From the NCBI GenBank assembly GCA_049115735.1, contig JAGDZP010000001.1, positions 1 to 64,000 on the forward strand: DNA of 64,000 bases, in the 5' to 3' direction. Shown in pieces: positions 53,300 to 63,358 of this stretch (its first letter is position 1; the number at the start of each line of letters is the position of its first letter). Below the pieces are notes generated by a model. It searched no databases. It had not been told where the DNA came from and worked only from the letters and a program-made list of their open reading frames with translations. This stretch comes from CAXBNB01 sp049115735 (GTDB taxonomy: Bacteria; Bacteroidota; Bacteroidia; Cytophagales; Cyclobacteriaceae). The position numbers were made by a program, and so were the translations under genes.

Positions 53300-54607
53300 A
53301 TGAAATCCCTGACAATCACTTTTTGTACCGTTGAAAAACCGGACCGCATTTCCGGAGTGCACACATGGATCAAAAACTTATGCACAGAATTAACAACCTT
53401 TGGTCATAGACCACATATTGTTGATGTGCTAATTGGGAATGAGGGAATTTTCCCCTTAATAGAATTTGCGAATGAACATGATATCGAAATTGATCTTATC
53501 AAAGACAACAATCATCCTTACACCGAATCAAAAGTTAGAAAAATTCTTGAAATACTAGAGAAACGTCAAACGGATGTCCTGTTGCCGGGTTTTTGTAATG
53601 CAGCATATTATACCATACCATATTTAAAAGAAGCAAACATTCCAACGGTTGTTGTGCTTCATTCTGATGATGATCTATACAAGACCTATTTTGAAGAGTT
53701 TGTATGTAAAAAGTGGAATTACAGAGCTGATGCGGTGGTTGCAGTTTCGGAATTCATTTTTGAGTGGACGAAAAAGTTAGAAGAGAAATACTCTAAAGGA
53801 AAAATTTCATATGGCGTGAATATTCCTAAAAAATACAGGCAGCACATTGAAAATAGAAAGTTGAAATTAGTCTACAGTGGTAGGCTGGATCAACAGCAAA
53901 AAAGAGTTCTGGATATATTTGAGTCATTTAAAATGATTGTGGAGAATGTCGGTGATGTAGAATGTTACTTTTTAGGAGATGGTTCTGAAAAGGAAGCCAT
54001 CATTAATAAAATAGAAGAAAGGGGTGAAGATAAGATACATTATGCGGGAAGTGTACCTAGTAATGCCGTTCAGTCAGAATTGTTGAAGTATGATGCAATG
54101 GTACTTTTATCAGATTACGAGGGTCTACCATTGGCGATGTTAGAAGCAATGGCCTGCGGCCTTGTTGTGGTATGCTTACGGATCGATAGTGGTGTCGACC
54201 AACTTATCAAGCACAAAGTTAATGGTTTGATAGTTGAGAATCGCAATACCTCGTTCCTTGAGGCAATAGAATATTTGGTTCAGAATCCGGAACATGTGAA
54301 GGTTATGGGAAATGCCGCTCGACAAACTATTACCAATCAGTACTCGTCTAGACTAAACGCAGAAAAATGGATTAGCTTCCTGGATAAGATATGCAAGGAA
54401 AGAAAAAATGAGATTAGAGTTCCAAGAAAGTTTTCACTTCCGGACAATAAGCCCAGTTCAATGAATTCATGGAATAAATTTGAGCGTGAAGTAGATAGGT
54501 TTTTACTATTTAAAATCAAAGTCAAAAGTACTCTTCTAAGGATGCTGAAATATTTACCTGCTCTAGTATTTGATAACCTGCTGATCCTCAAAAGGCGCTT
54601 AATGTAA
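53300..54607 (+). CDS. GT4 glycosyltransferase, second of a tandem pair
   Basis: This 435-residue GT-B paralogue of the preceding gene starts MKSLTITFCTVEKPDRISGV. It contains VVVLHSDDDLYKTYFEEFV, LKLVYSGRLDQQQKRVLD and MVLLSDYEGLPLAMLEAMACG. Differences are concentrated in the N-terminal acceptor domain and the tail, as expected after duplication and change of acceptor. It is separated from the first copy by 18 nt. Confidence 0.9.
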   Translation: MKSLTITFCTVEKPDRISGVHTWIKNLCTELTTFGHRPHIVDVLIGNEGIFPLIEFANEHDIEIDLIKDNNHPYTESKVRKILEILEKRQTDVLLPGFCNAAYYTIPYLKEANIPTVVVLHSDDDLYKTYFEEFVCKKWNYRADAVVAVSEFIFEWTKKLEEKYSKGKISYGVNIPKKYRQHIENRKLKLVYSGRLDQQQKRVLDIFESFKMIVENVGDVECYFLGDGSEKEAIINKIEERGEDKIHYAGSVPSNAVQSELLKYDAMVLLSDYEGLPLAMLEAMACGLVVVCLRIDSGVDQLIKHKVNGLIVENRNTSFLEAIEYLVQNPEHVKVMGNAARQTITNQYSSRLNAEKWISFLDKICKERKNEIRVPRKFSLPDNKPSSMNSWNKFEREVDRFLLFKIKVKSTLLRMLKYLPALVFDNLLILKRRLM

Positions 54608-54682
54608 AAAAGCAAGACTGAATATTTAAGCGCTCTTACCAAACAAAATTAATCGGTTTTAGGCGTCAACAAAATATAGCTT

Positions 54683-55453
54683 ATGCAAACAAACGATTCG
54701 AATCCAAACGAACCATTTTATTCAAAGGAAACCTTGGACTTGCATTGGCAAATGACCAGGTGTGAAAAGTATGCTTTTATTGGCCTGCTCGAACATATAC
54801 GACCCAAATATTCATTGGAAATTGGGACTTATAAGGGAGGATCACTTCAAGTGATAAGTCGATATTCAGAAAAAGTGCATTGTGTGGATATAAATGATAA
54901 TTATGTAAACGATCTCAGTGGGAAATTTGAAAACGTGTCATTTGACATAGGGGATTCTAAAAAAATTGTTCCTGGGCTGATAAAAGAAATAAATGAATCT
55001 GATATTTCTCTAAGTTTTGTTTTAATTGACGGGGACCATTCCGAAGAAGGTGTTAGATCAGATATTAATAATGTGCTGCAAATTGTTCCAAAAGAACCCA
55101 TTTACATAGTTTTTCACGATAGCTTCAACCCTACTTGCAGAAAGGGGATTCTAAGTGCTGATTGGCAAAGTTGTGAACACGTACATTATGTGGAAATAGA
55201 CTATATACCAGGTGTGTTTCATAAGGAAGCTCATGATACCGCAAGGCCGAAATCAATGTGGGGTGGTCTAGCACTAGCAATAATGTCCCCTGAAAAAAGA
55301 GTAGAACCTTTGAATATTTATCAAAGTCAAAAGGGACTGTTTGACTGCACGTATGCAAATTCATCGCATAAAAATGAAAGACATCCTAATAATCCTTTCC
55401 GATATAGTAAATCGCTTAGACGACTCAAAAATTTTATAAGTAAGAAACTATAG
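54683..55453 (+). CDS. Methyltransferase family 24-like protein
   Basis: This 256-residue protein carries SLEIGTYKGGSLQVISRYS (SAM motif I), HCVDINDNY and SFVLIDGDHSEEGVRSDI, the pattern of Methyltransf_24 enzymes found in polysaccharide loci. The metal-linked histidine IVFHDSFNP is conserved. It may O-methylate a sugar in the polymer. Confidence 0.83.
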   Translation: MQTNDSNPNEPFYSKETLDLHWQMTRCEKYAFIGLLEHIRPKYSLEIGTYKGGSLQVISRYSEKVHCVDINDNYVNDLSGKFENVSFDIGDSKKIVPGLIKEINESDISLSFVLIDGDHSEEGVRSDINNVLQIVPKEPIYIVFHDSFNPTCRKGILSADWQSCEHVHYVEIDYIPGVFHKEAHDTARPKSMWGGLALAIMSPEKRVEPLNIYQSQKGLFDCTYANSSHKNERHPNNPFRYSKSLRRLKNFISKKL

Positions 55454-55538
55454 AGATGTGTACGATGAATTTGATAAATAGAGTGGGTTCCCTGTTTTAC
55501 TTTAATTTATGCTTTTTTAATCCATTGTAGTATATGTT

Positions 55539-56459
55539 TTGATCAACTCTACTTTTTGCACCATAATTACCAAGAGCCATTTGGCTTTCTCTCAGGCATT
55601 ACACTTTTCTTTAAGTGGTGAAAAGAAGATTAATTTTCATGTGTTGATTACCGATACTGAGGACAAGATCGCATTGCCAGGTATAACTACTCACACTTTA
55701 AAAAAAGTTATTTCCGATTCTGAAACCGGCCAAAAAATCTCCGCAAAATACAATAATACTCCTGATGAACTCAGATGGTCCTTAAAACCCATTTTCATTA
55801 ACTACCTCTTCGATAATGGATACGATAAGGTGATTTTCACCGATCCTGACACCTTTTATTTTTCGGATTTCAGTTTTTTGTTTAATGAATTGGATGAACA
55901 CAATATTTTACTTACACCACATTGGCGAGGATTGGATCTAACAGTCGATCAGTCAAATTTTGATTTGCAATTCGTAGGTGGGTTGTTTAATGCAGGTTTT
56001 ATAGGGGTAAATCAAAAGGCTGTTAAGGTGATGGACTGGTGGGCAAAGTGTTGCTTACATAAATGTGTAAAAGATTTTTCGATAGGTCAATTTGTAGATC
56101 AGACCTACCTAAACTTGATTCCTATTTATTTTGATAAAGTGAAAATACTAAAGCATCAGGGTTGTAATGTAGCGAATTGGAATCAAGTAGTTTGTAAACG
56201 CGAATTGAAGAATGGAAAGGTACTTATTAATGATAGTTGGGAAATTGTTTTTATTCATTTTACAAAGAGCACAATTAAAGGAATAGTCCAAGGAAAAGAT
56301 ACACTTTTAGCTGATCACTTGGCTAAGTACATTGATACGCTTGCTAAGAATGGAAAAGAGCTAATTATCAATGACTATTTTCCGAAAAGAGTATCAAAAA
56401 ACAATAATTTGAAGAAGTTAACTCATTGGTTGAAAAAGCGGAGCACAGGAAATAGCTGA
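55539..56459 (+). CDS. GT8-like glycosyltransferase
   Basis: This 306-residue protein starts with TTG and NSTFCTIITKSHLAFSQALHFSL. The donor/metal site is VIFTDPDTFYFSD (D-P-D instead of D-x-D). LRWSLKPIFINYLFDNGY and LFNAGFIGVN are features of GT8-type retaining transferases. No membrane helix. It is linked to the next gene by a TGATG overlap. Confidence 0.72.
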   Translation: MINSTFCTIITKSHLAFSQALHFSLSGEKKINFHVLITDTEDKIALPGITTHTLKKVISDSETGQKISAKYNNTPDELRWSLKPIFINYLFDNGYDKVIFTDPDTFYFSDFSFLFNELDEHNILLTPHWRGLDLTVDQSNFDLQFVGGLFNAGFIGVNQKAVKVMDWWAKCCLHKCVKDFSIGQFVDQTYLNLIPIYFDKVKILKHQGCNVANWNQVVCKRELKNGKVLINDSWEIVFIHFTKSTIKGIVQGKDTLLADHLAKYIDTLAKNGKELIINDYFPKRVSKNNNLKKLTHWLKKRSTGNS

Positions 56460-57178
56460 TGTCTGAAGATAATTTTATAAATATTCCTTTCAACCATTCC
56501 AATCTTGACCGGTATCTAGTTAGAACTTCAATATTTAAAGCCCTTAATAGTTCCCTTAGTCAATTAAAGGGTGAATTGCTGGATGTTGGCTGTGGTAAAA
56601 AGCCCTACAAGAAATATGTAATTGATAACTCTGAAGTCAACAATTACATTGGATTGGATATAAATACTGCAAATATTTATGATGAAAATGTACAGCCTGA
56701 TTATCTGTGGGATGGCAATTCTATGCCTTTTGAAAAAGATCAGTTTGATTGTGCAATTGCAACCGAGGTTCTGGAACACTGTCCCGATCCTGATATTACA
56801 CTTGGTGAAATCAATCGGGTATTAAAGCCAGGTGGAGTATTTTTTTTTACAGTTCCATTTCTCTGGAATTTGCATGAAATTCCTCATGATGAATATAGGT
56901 ATACTCCTTATTCATTGGAACGACACTTGAAAAATTCAGGATTCATAAACATAGACATACAGGCTACTGGAGGTTGGCACCTTGCAATGGCACAAATGAT
57001 AGGTTTGTGGATCAGGCGCTCACCCATAAAGAAAATCTCAAGATACAAATATGCTGTTCTCAAAAGAATAGCATTCTTTTTGATGAAAATACTAATGAGT
57101 ATTAGTAACAAAGAAGAAATTTCGTTTGACAAAGAACAAATGATTACCGGACTTTATGGGACGGCCCAAAAACCATAG
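56459..57178 (+). CDS. Class I SAM-dependent methyltransferase
   Basis: This 239-residue methyltransferase has motif I in LLDVGCGKKPYKKYV, the acidic loop in GLDINTAN, CAIATEVLEHCPDPD and LKPGGVFFFTVPF. The middle region (HDEYRYTPYSLERHLKNSGF) is typical of the Methyltransf_11 group next to glycosyltransferases. It overlaps the GT8-like gene by one base and the next GT4 gene by 23 bases. Confidence 0.88.
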   Translation: MSEDNFINIPFNHSNLDRYLVRTSIFKALNSSLSQLKGELLDVGCGKKPYKKYVIDNSEVNNYIGLDINTANIYDENVQPDYLWDGNSMPFEKDQFDCAIATEVLEHCPDPDITLGEINRVLKPGGVFFFTVPFLWNLHEIPHDEYRYTPYSLERHLKNSGFINIDIQATGGWHLAMAQMIGLWIRRSPIKKISRYKYAVLKRIAFFLMKILMSISNKEEISFDKEQMITGLYGTAQKP

Positions 57179-58280
57179 GTTAGCATTTATCTCTCCCAGT
57201 CGGGAAGCTTATTCTGAGACTTTTATTAAGGCTCAGAAAGAAAACTTACCCTTTGAAATTTTTCACTATTATAGTGGGTTTCTTCCCGGACACCTGGAGG
57301 GCAAGGGCTCACTAATTCAACCTGGTGTTCTTGGCCGATTGAAAGTCTTAACGGGTTTCAAGTTAAACCCCAGAGCAGCAAGTGAAAGGGAACATGTTTT
57401 CGCCAAGTCACTAAAAAAAAACAAAATCGAAATCGTATTAGCGCACTTCGGACCGACTGGAGAAACGGTTAGCGAGGTTTGCCGTAAATTCAATATACCC
57501 CTTGTTGTACACTTTCACGGTGATGATGCTTTCTCGAGACAGTTTATTGAATCCAACAATAATTATTCAAAGACATTTGAGGTGGCCAGAAAAGTAGTAT
57601 GTGTATCCAAGGACATGAAAAAACAGTTGATGAATTTAGGCTGTTCTGAGGAGAAAATTGCTTACAACGTTTACGGTCCTAGGGATATATTCTTTGGAGT
57701 TCAACCAACATTAAGAGACAAGCATTTTGTTTCTGTAGGACGGTTTGTTGATAAAAAGGCACCATATTATACCATTCTGGCTTTCCAAAGAGTCCTGGCT
57801 CTTTACCCAGATGCCAAACTTACCATGGGAGGTGATGGAGAATTGTTTCAGACTTGCAACAACTTAATTAAATATCTTGGGTTGCAAGAATCGGTTCACA
57901 TGCCAGGGAAAATCTGTACTGAAGAATTTATCAACCTTTTAAAGAATTCAATAGCTTATGTTCAGCACTCTATAACAACGGAGAGTAATGAAAAGGAAGG
58001 TACACCTTTGTCAATCTTGGAAGCAGGTGCCGCAGGATTACCTGTGATATCTACACGCCATGCTGGAATAACAGATGTTATTGAGCACGGCAAAAATGGT
58101 TATTTGATTGATGAACATGATGTGGATGGAATGGCAAATTCAATGGTAAATATTCTAGCCAACCTAGAACAAGTAAAAAGGATGGGTGAGTACGCTAAAA
58201 AAAGAATACACGATCACTTTTCTTTTGAAAGGCATATCAATGGGCTTACTGAAATACTCAAATCTGCCGTAGCAGAATGA
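57156..58280 (+). CDS. GT4 glycosyltransferase
   Basis: This 374-residue GT-B protein has LAFISPSREAYSETFIKAQ at the start, VVHFHGDDAFSRQF, VSVGRFVDKKAPYYTILAF and SILEAGAAGLPVISTRHAG, the E-x7-E motif region. It overlaps the methyltransferase upstream and the sulfotransferase downstream (ATGA), showing tight coupling. Confidence 0.9.
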   Translation: MGRPKNHRLAFISPSREAYSETFIKAQKENLPFEIFHYYSGFLPGHLEGKGSLIQPGVLGRLKVLTGFKLNPRAASEREHVFAKSLKKNKIEIVLAHFGPTGETVSEVCRKFNIPLVVHFHGDDAFSRQFIESNNNYSKTFEVARKVVCVSKDMKKQLMNLGCSEEKIAYNVYGPRDIFFGVQPTLRDKHFVSVGRFVDKKAPYYTILAFQRVLALYPDAKLTMGGDGELFQTCNNLIKYLGLQESVHMPGKICTEEFINLLKNSIAYVQHSITTESNEKEGTPLSILEAGAAGLPVISTRHAGITDVIEHGKNGYLIDEHDVDGMANSMVNILANLEQVKRMGEYAKKRIHDHFSFERHINGLTEILKSAVAE

Positions 58281-59098
58281 GAAAAGTGAACTTCATGATT
58301 ATTGGTGCGCAAAAGTGCGGTACGACTTCACTTGCAGCAGTATTAAACATGCATCCAGAATTGTGCTGTTCTATTCAGAAGGAAACTCATTTTTTTAGTA
58401 AAGAGCCCAATTGGAGAGATAAATTGGATGAATATCACAGTCAATTTAATGAACAATTACCAATCTGGTTTGAAGGGTCGACAACCTATACATTCTATCC
58501 TTCATTTAATAAAGCAATTGTAGATGACCTCTACGAATACAATCCAAATCTCAAGTTTTTGTATATTGTTCGGCATCCAATCGAAAGACTAGTTTCTGCT
58601 TACAAACATTTATACGAACGCGGCTATTTGAGTTCTTCATTTAGCGACGCAATTCGTAATTACCCGGATTTATTGAATATCACGAATTATTATATACAAA
58701 TAAAAAGATATATTGACCGCTTCGGAACTGATCATGTGCTCATAATTGATTTTGAAAGGTTTAATAATAGGCGGCAATTGGTATTAAAAGAAGTTTCTAA
58801 TTTTCTTGGAATTGATCCTGATTTATTTCCTAATGGGATTTCAAATGTCAAATTGAATTCCGAGGAAACTAAGCGATTAGATTATCGCATAGATAGACTT
58901 AACCTGAGCCAGTCTCTCGTCAAGAGATTTTTACCTATTATTTGGCAATTAGTTGTTAAGCTAAGATACTATCATCCAGTACCTAGAAGTATTGATGTTT
59001 CTCAATCAGATCGTCGTTTTATTTTTGACATCCTCAAATCAGATTTACGCTTATTGAGGGAGTTTTCCTCTACGTTGGAAGCCTGGAAGGTTATATGA
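58277..59098 (+). CDS. Sulfotransferase, family 1 (heparan N-deacetylase/sulfotransferase-like)
   Basis: This 273-residue protein has the 5'-phosphosulfate loop in FMIIGAQKCGTTSLAAVLNMHP and KETHFFS, then the 3'-phosphate motif FLYIVRHPIERLVSAYKHLYE. The DFERFNNRRQLVLKEVSNFLGI ending is also typical. These are the strongest sulfotransferase motifs in the window. It should sulfate the polysaccharide using PAPS. It is coupled by four-base overlaps to GT4 genes on both sides. Confidence 0.92.
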   Translation: MRKVNFMIIGAQKCGTTSLAAVLNMHPELCCSIQKETHFFSKEPNWRDKLDEYHSQFNEQLPIWFEGSTTYTFYPSFNKAIVDDLYEYNPNLKFLYIVRHPIERLVSAYKHLYERGYLSSSFSDAIRNYPDLLNITNYYIQIKRYIDRFGTDHVLIIDFERFNNRRQLVLKEVSNFLGIDPDLFPNGISNVKLNSEETKRLDYRIDRLNLSQSLVKRFLPIIWQLVVKLRYYHPVPRSIDVSQSDRRFIFDILKSDLRLLREFSSTLEAWKVI

Positions 59099-60243
59099 AA
59101 ATAATCTTTTTTACCCATGATGCTTCATATATGGGGTCTAACCATTCACTTTTGGACTTGATAGTTGGACTAAGAAAGTATGATGTGGAAGTTCTGGTCT
59201 GCTTGCCTAAAATGGGATTGTTTACGGATGTATTGACTTCAAATAATGTTGATTATATAATTGAAGAATTTACCCCATACTGTATAAAAATACCTAGACT
59301 AATAGATTTGGTTAATATACGGTACTTGTTTCATTTTTTTCGAAGAGTATACAAATATCGCAGGTTTAATAATCAATGCCTTGAAGAGGTTAGCCGCAGA
59401 ATCGAGGCATTTAAACCTGATTTACTGTATTCTAATACATCTGTTATAAATATTGGATTTCTTGTGTCCAGAAAACTTGGAATTCCTCATGTATGGCATT
59501 TAAGAGAATTTGGAAGAAAAGACCATAAGCTAATCAATGTCTATGGAAGAAAACGTATTCGTCAACAAATGAATAATTCTGAGGTACTGATAGGAATTTC
59601 CAAATCTATTTCTGAGCACTATGCTAAAATTTATGGAATAAATGTAAAAACAGTATATAATGGGTTGCTTAAGGGTCCGGTAGTGAAACCAAATATTAGA
59701 AAATCTGATAAACCTGAAACCATATTCGGATTTATGGGAAGTTTATCAATTGGAAAGAATCCAATTGAGGCGATTGAAGCTTTTAAAATAGTACAGAAGA
59801 GTTACCCTTTTATAAAGCTAAAGGTAGCGGGAAAGGGAGCCGAACTCAAGCGCTTGAAAGAGTATTGTTTCGAGAATAAAATTGAAAACGTGGTATTTTT
59901 AGGGTATTTAAAAAACACTGAAGATTTTTATCAGAATATTGACATTCTCCTTATGTGTTCTAAACACGAAGGTCTAGGTAGAGTTACGATTGAAGCAATG
60001 TCATATGGAAAACCAGTAATTGGATATAATAATGCTGGAACAGCTGAAATTATAATTCAAAGTAAGACCGGAATTCTTTATGACGGAGCGGCTAAATCGT
60101 TAGCTGACAAGATGCTTTTTATGCATAAAAATATAGATAAAAGACAGGAAATGGGCCTTTCAGCTCAAAAGGATGTGTACAAAAGATTTGAAACAGATTC
60201 TTATTGTTGGGAAATTTTTCAATTAATTAAAAAATCAGTATGA
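59095..60243 (+). CDS. GT4 glycosyltransferase
   Basis: This 382-residue GT-B protein has MKIIFFTHDASYMGSNHSLLD at the start and VWHLREFGRKDHKL in the N-domain. FGFMGSLSIGKNPIEAIEAF and LLMCSKHEGLGRVTIEAMSYG, with the E-x7-E site, lie in the C-domain. It follows the sulfotransferase with an ATGA overlap and ends this run of coupled genes. Confidence 0.9.
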   Translation: MKIIFFTHDASYMGSNHSLLDLIVGLRKYDVEVLVCLPKMGLFTDVLTSNNVDYIIEEFTPYCIKIPRLIDLVNIRYLFHFFRRVYKYRRFNNQCLEEVSRRIEAFKPDLLYSNTSVINIGFLVSRKLGIPHVWHLREFGRKDHKLINVYGRKRIRQQMNNSEVLIGISKSISEHYAKIYGINVKTVYNGLLKGPVVKPNIRKSDKPETIFGFMGSLSIGKNPIEAIEAFKIVQKSYPFIKLKVAGKGAELKRLKEYCFENKIENVVFLGYLKNTEDFYQNIDILLMCSKHEGLGRVTIEAMSYGKPVIGYNNAGTAEIIIQSKTGILYDGAAKSLADKMLFMHKNIDKRQEMGLSAQKDVYKRFETDSYCWEIFQLIKKSV

Positions 60244-60415
60244 TACACTGATGGTGTAATTATTAGCTACAAATTACAATAATGCAAGATTCTACCTCAC
60301 TGAGTGGAAAACATTCTTAATCAGACATATCGGAACTTTGAGGGTAGCATATGAGATGATAAAGAACCAGACAGAGTTTAGCTTACACTACCAGTTTGTT
60401 AAATTAAGATTTTAA

Positions 60416-61288
60416 TTGACGAATCCACTAGTTTCAATCTGCATTCCAACCTACAATGGAGCCAAGTACTTGGATGAGGCTTTGAATTCTGCCATAAACC
60501 AAACTTATAGACCCTTAGAGATAATTATTTCAGATGATGCTTCGGCCGATCAGTCCCTTGAAATTGCCGAGTCATACAAGTGTAAGACAGATATTCCATT
60601 TTTTATTTATAATCATGAGCCATCCGGAATTGGATCCAATTGGAATTATTGTGTTGAAAAGGCTAAAGGTGAATGGATTAAATTCTTATTTCAAGATGAT
60701 TTGTTAAATCCTACGTGTGTTGAAGAAATGATGGGCAAACCTAGAGTCGATTCAAACACCTCTTTGGTGGTGTGTAAACGGAAAATATGGATGGAAAAGA
60801 GTAACTCCGATTCACATGAGTTGTGGGCAAAAAGGTGGATTGAGCGTTATTCCAACTTGTTTGCTAAGTTGCCAATCCCAATCAAGAAAATTCTCAATGG
60901 AAATGAGCTATTGAAATCTTTGAATGAGCATAATTTATTTCAGAACAACTTTGGAGAGCCAACAGCAACGTTGATAAGAAAACGAGATTTGTTAGAGTCA
61001 GGTGGGTTTGACAATGAATTAAAGCAGACATTGGATATAGAAGCATGGTACAGGCTTATACGTGATAAGAAAATTGGTTTGATTGAACAAGAATTGGTGA
61101 CTTTTAGGTTGCATGAAAAACAAGCGTCCTTCTATAATAATCAAACTAGTCTAAGTGAAAGAAAGGTATTTATGCAAAAAGCCCTCCTTAACCTTGATTC
61201 TTACCTTTCAACAATAACTAAGGCCAAAATACATCTACAATTGAACCTGCCTCAGATTTCTAGAATATTAAAGAGGTTTTCATGGTGA
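60416..61288 (+). CDS. GT2 glycosyltransferase
   Basis: This 290-residue GT-A protein starts with TTG and NPLVSICIPTYNGAKYLDEA. It carries IIISDDASADQSLE and FLFQDDLLNP (D-D metal site). No transmembrane segment. It follows a 172-nt gap that holds nothing recognisable, so it may begin a new transcript segment. Confidence 0.88.
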   Translation: MTNPLVSICIPTYNGAKYLDEALNSAINQTYRPLEIIISDDASADQSLEIAESYKCKTDIPFFIYNHEPSGIGSNWNYCVEKAKGEWIKFLFQDDLLNPTCVEEMMGKPRVDSNTSLVVCKRKIWMEKSNSDSHELWAKRWIERYSNLFAKLPIPIKKILNGNELLKSLNEHNLFQNNFGEPTATLIRKRDLLESGGFDNELKQTLDIEAWYRLIRDKKIGLIEQELVTFRLHEKQASFYNNQTSLSERKVFMQKALLNLDSYLSTITKAKIHLQLNLPQISRILKRFSW

Positions 61289-61333
61289 AGAAAGCGGGAG
61301 GTTTTGTAATGAAAATGTATAGGACCTAACAAC

Positions 61334-62293
61334 ATGCCGGTAGTATCAATTATAGTACCTAACTATAATCACGCACACTTTTTAAAAGAACGTCTTGATT
61401 CAATCTTCAACCAATCCTATCAGGATTTTGAGGTGATTCTCCTCGATGATGCAAGCTCAGACAAAAGTCAAGAAATTCTCAGTCAATATGCAAAGCGTCC
61501 AAAGGTCACCCAATATGTAGTAAATAAAACCAATTCAGGCAGTCCATTTAAACAATGGAGGAAAGGCATTGAATTAACTAAAGGAAAATACATATGGATA
61601 GCCGAAAGTGATGATGTTGCTGAATTGGATTTTTTAAGAAGATTGATTTCGAGGTTAGAAGAGGATAATGATATTGGAATTGCATTTTGCAGGTCTAAGA
61701 TTATTAATAACAAAGGCAAAGCAATTGGATTTAGTAATTCAGGAGATCAATTTTCTCATGTCAGGTGGTCAGGTGACTTTGTAATGGATGGTGTGTTGGC
61801 TATCAAAGAACATTTTAGATTCAGCACTCATATATTGAATGCTAGCTCAGTTGTTGTTCGAAAATCAGCAATAAAATCACCTTTTTATTTTCAAAGCTAT
61901 AGGTATAGCGGAGACTGGCGTTATTATCTAGACATACTAATGAATCATAGCATTTCATTTACATATGAGCCATTAAGTATCTTTAGGCGTTCAGAATCAT
62001 CTCATACTTGGGCAAAATCAAGTCTCATTAGTGAATGGAAACGAATGAGTGAAAGAAAAAAGAACTTATGTTTGGCTAATAACATCTCCGGCTTGACTAT
62101 AAGAGATGAGACCGATAAATATTTATGGATGTGTTATAGCATGCTAGCTCATTTGAATTCTAAAAATTACCTATGGGTTTTGCTATCAAATTGCCCTATT
62201 CAAATAAAAATATGCCTTATTCGAAAGGCAATATATTATTGTTTGGACAGAATTGGATTAGCACATTCTGCAATTACCAGCAGGCCTAAATAG
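61334..62293 (+). CDS. GT2 glycosyltransferase
   Basis: This 319-residue protein has VSIIVPNYNHAHFLKERLDS, LLDDASSDKSQEIL and WIAESDDVAELDFL (S-D-D metal site). Its C-terminal hydrophobic stretch is short. It is one of three consecutive GT2 genes closing the plus-strand locus. Substrates cannot be inferred. Confidence 0.9.
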   Translation: MPVVSIIVPNYNHAHFLKERLDSIFNQSYQDFEVILLDDASSDKSQEILSQYAKRPKVTQYVVNKTNSGSPFKQWRKGIELTKGKYIWIAESDDVAELDFLRRLISRLEEDNDIGIAFCRSKIINNKGKAIGFSNSGDQFSHVRWSGDFVMDGVLAIKEHFRFSTHILNASSVVVRKSAIKSPFYFQSYRYSGDWRYYLDILMNHSISFTYEPLSIFRRSESSHTWAKSSLISEWKRMSERKKNLCLANNISGLTIRDETDKYLWMCYSMLAHLNSKNYLWVLLSNCPIQIKICLIRKAIYYCLDRIGLAHSAITSRPK

Positions 62294-62310
62294 CCTTTAG
62301 TACTCTTAAT

Positions 62311-63291
62311 ATGAGTACCTCTATGTTTAAATACTCTGTAATAATCCCTGTTTACAATGCCGAAAACTTTGTCGAGAAAGCGGTTGATTCTGCTTTATAT
62401 CATAGTACTGTTAAAGAGGTTTTGCTGGTTGAGGATGGATCAACAGACGAATCTTTATTAGTTTGTGAGAAATTAGCTTCTTCGAATGAAAGAGTAAAAC
62501 TATTTAGGCACGCTGATGGGCAGAATAAAGGAGCAGGTGCATCCAGAAACCTCGGGCTAGAAAATTCGTCCTGTGAATTCATCTGTTTTTTGGACGCAGA
62601 TGATTATTACCTGCCAAATAGGTTCGCAAAAGAAAAGGAAATATTTTCATTGTACCCTGAAGCAGATGGAGTATATGGTGCCTTGGATAGTGCGTCGACA
62701 GGAGAAAAAAACAGGCTATTATCTATGGTCTCAAACACCTCAGATCCAAATGAATCGATCTTCACGACAACTTCAAAAAGAGTACCGCCTGAAAAATTAT
62801 TTGAGCATCTAATTCATTTCCGAAGATTTGGAGAAGGCTATTTCAGCATCGTAACCTTAACAATAAGGGCTGAAAGTATCAGGAAAACCAATATTAGTTT
62901 TAATGAAGAATTAAGATTACATCAAGATACCGATTTCATTTGGAAATTAGCTTATTGTTTGAAACTATACCCAGGTGAACTAGAAAGAGCTATTGCTTTA
63001 CGCGGTGTACACCCAGACAATCGGTTTTTGAACAACAAAAATATTGACCAGAGTAGAAGACTCTTGTATGAATCGGCATATAATTGGGCAGAAAAGGGAA
63101 AAATAGAATCAAATTATAGAAGTCATTTCAGGCATTACTATTTTGTTCATGACATTAGGCAGGAAGGGTATAAAAAAACACTACTTGACGTTATTCTTAT
63201 TAATAATTGGAGCCTTATTAAAAATTCAATTTGTTATGTTTTATTTAGGTTTCCTCATTTTATGAATATAATTAACTCGAAAAGAAAATAA
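62311..63291 (+). CDS. GT2 glycosyltransferase
   Basis: This 326-residue protein has YSVIIPVYNAENFVEKAVDSA, LVEDGSTDESLLVCE and FLDADDYYLPNRFAKE (D-A-D-D metal site). NKGAGASRNLGLENSS is the usual middle motif. It is the last plus-strand gene of the window, and the convergent methyltransferase gene ends 67 nt beyond its stop. Confidence 0.9.
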   Translation: MSTSMFKYSVIIPVYNAENFVEKAVDSALYHSTVKEVLLVEDGSTDESLLVCEKLASSNERVKLFRHADGQNKGAGASRNLGLENSSCEFICFLDADDYYLPNRFAKEKEIFSLYPEADGVYGALDSASTGEKNRLLSMVSNTSDPNESIFTTTSKRVPPEKLFEHLIHFRRFGEGYFSIVTLTIRAESIRKTNISFNEELRLHQDTDFIWKLAYCLKLYPGELERAIALRGVHPDNRFLNNKNIDQSRRLLYESAYNWAEKGKIESNYRSHFRHYYFVHDIRQEGYKKTLLDVILINNWSLIKNSICYVLFRFPHFMNIINSKRK

Positions 63292-63358
63292 TACTCTCAT
63301 TCACAAACAAATGAACAGGCAGTTAAGGTTGTATGAGATGTGGTTTAAAGCTTCCATT

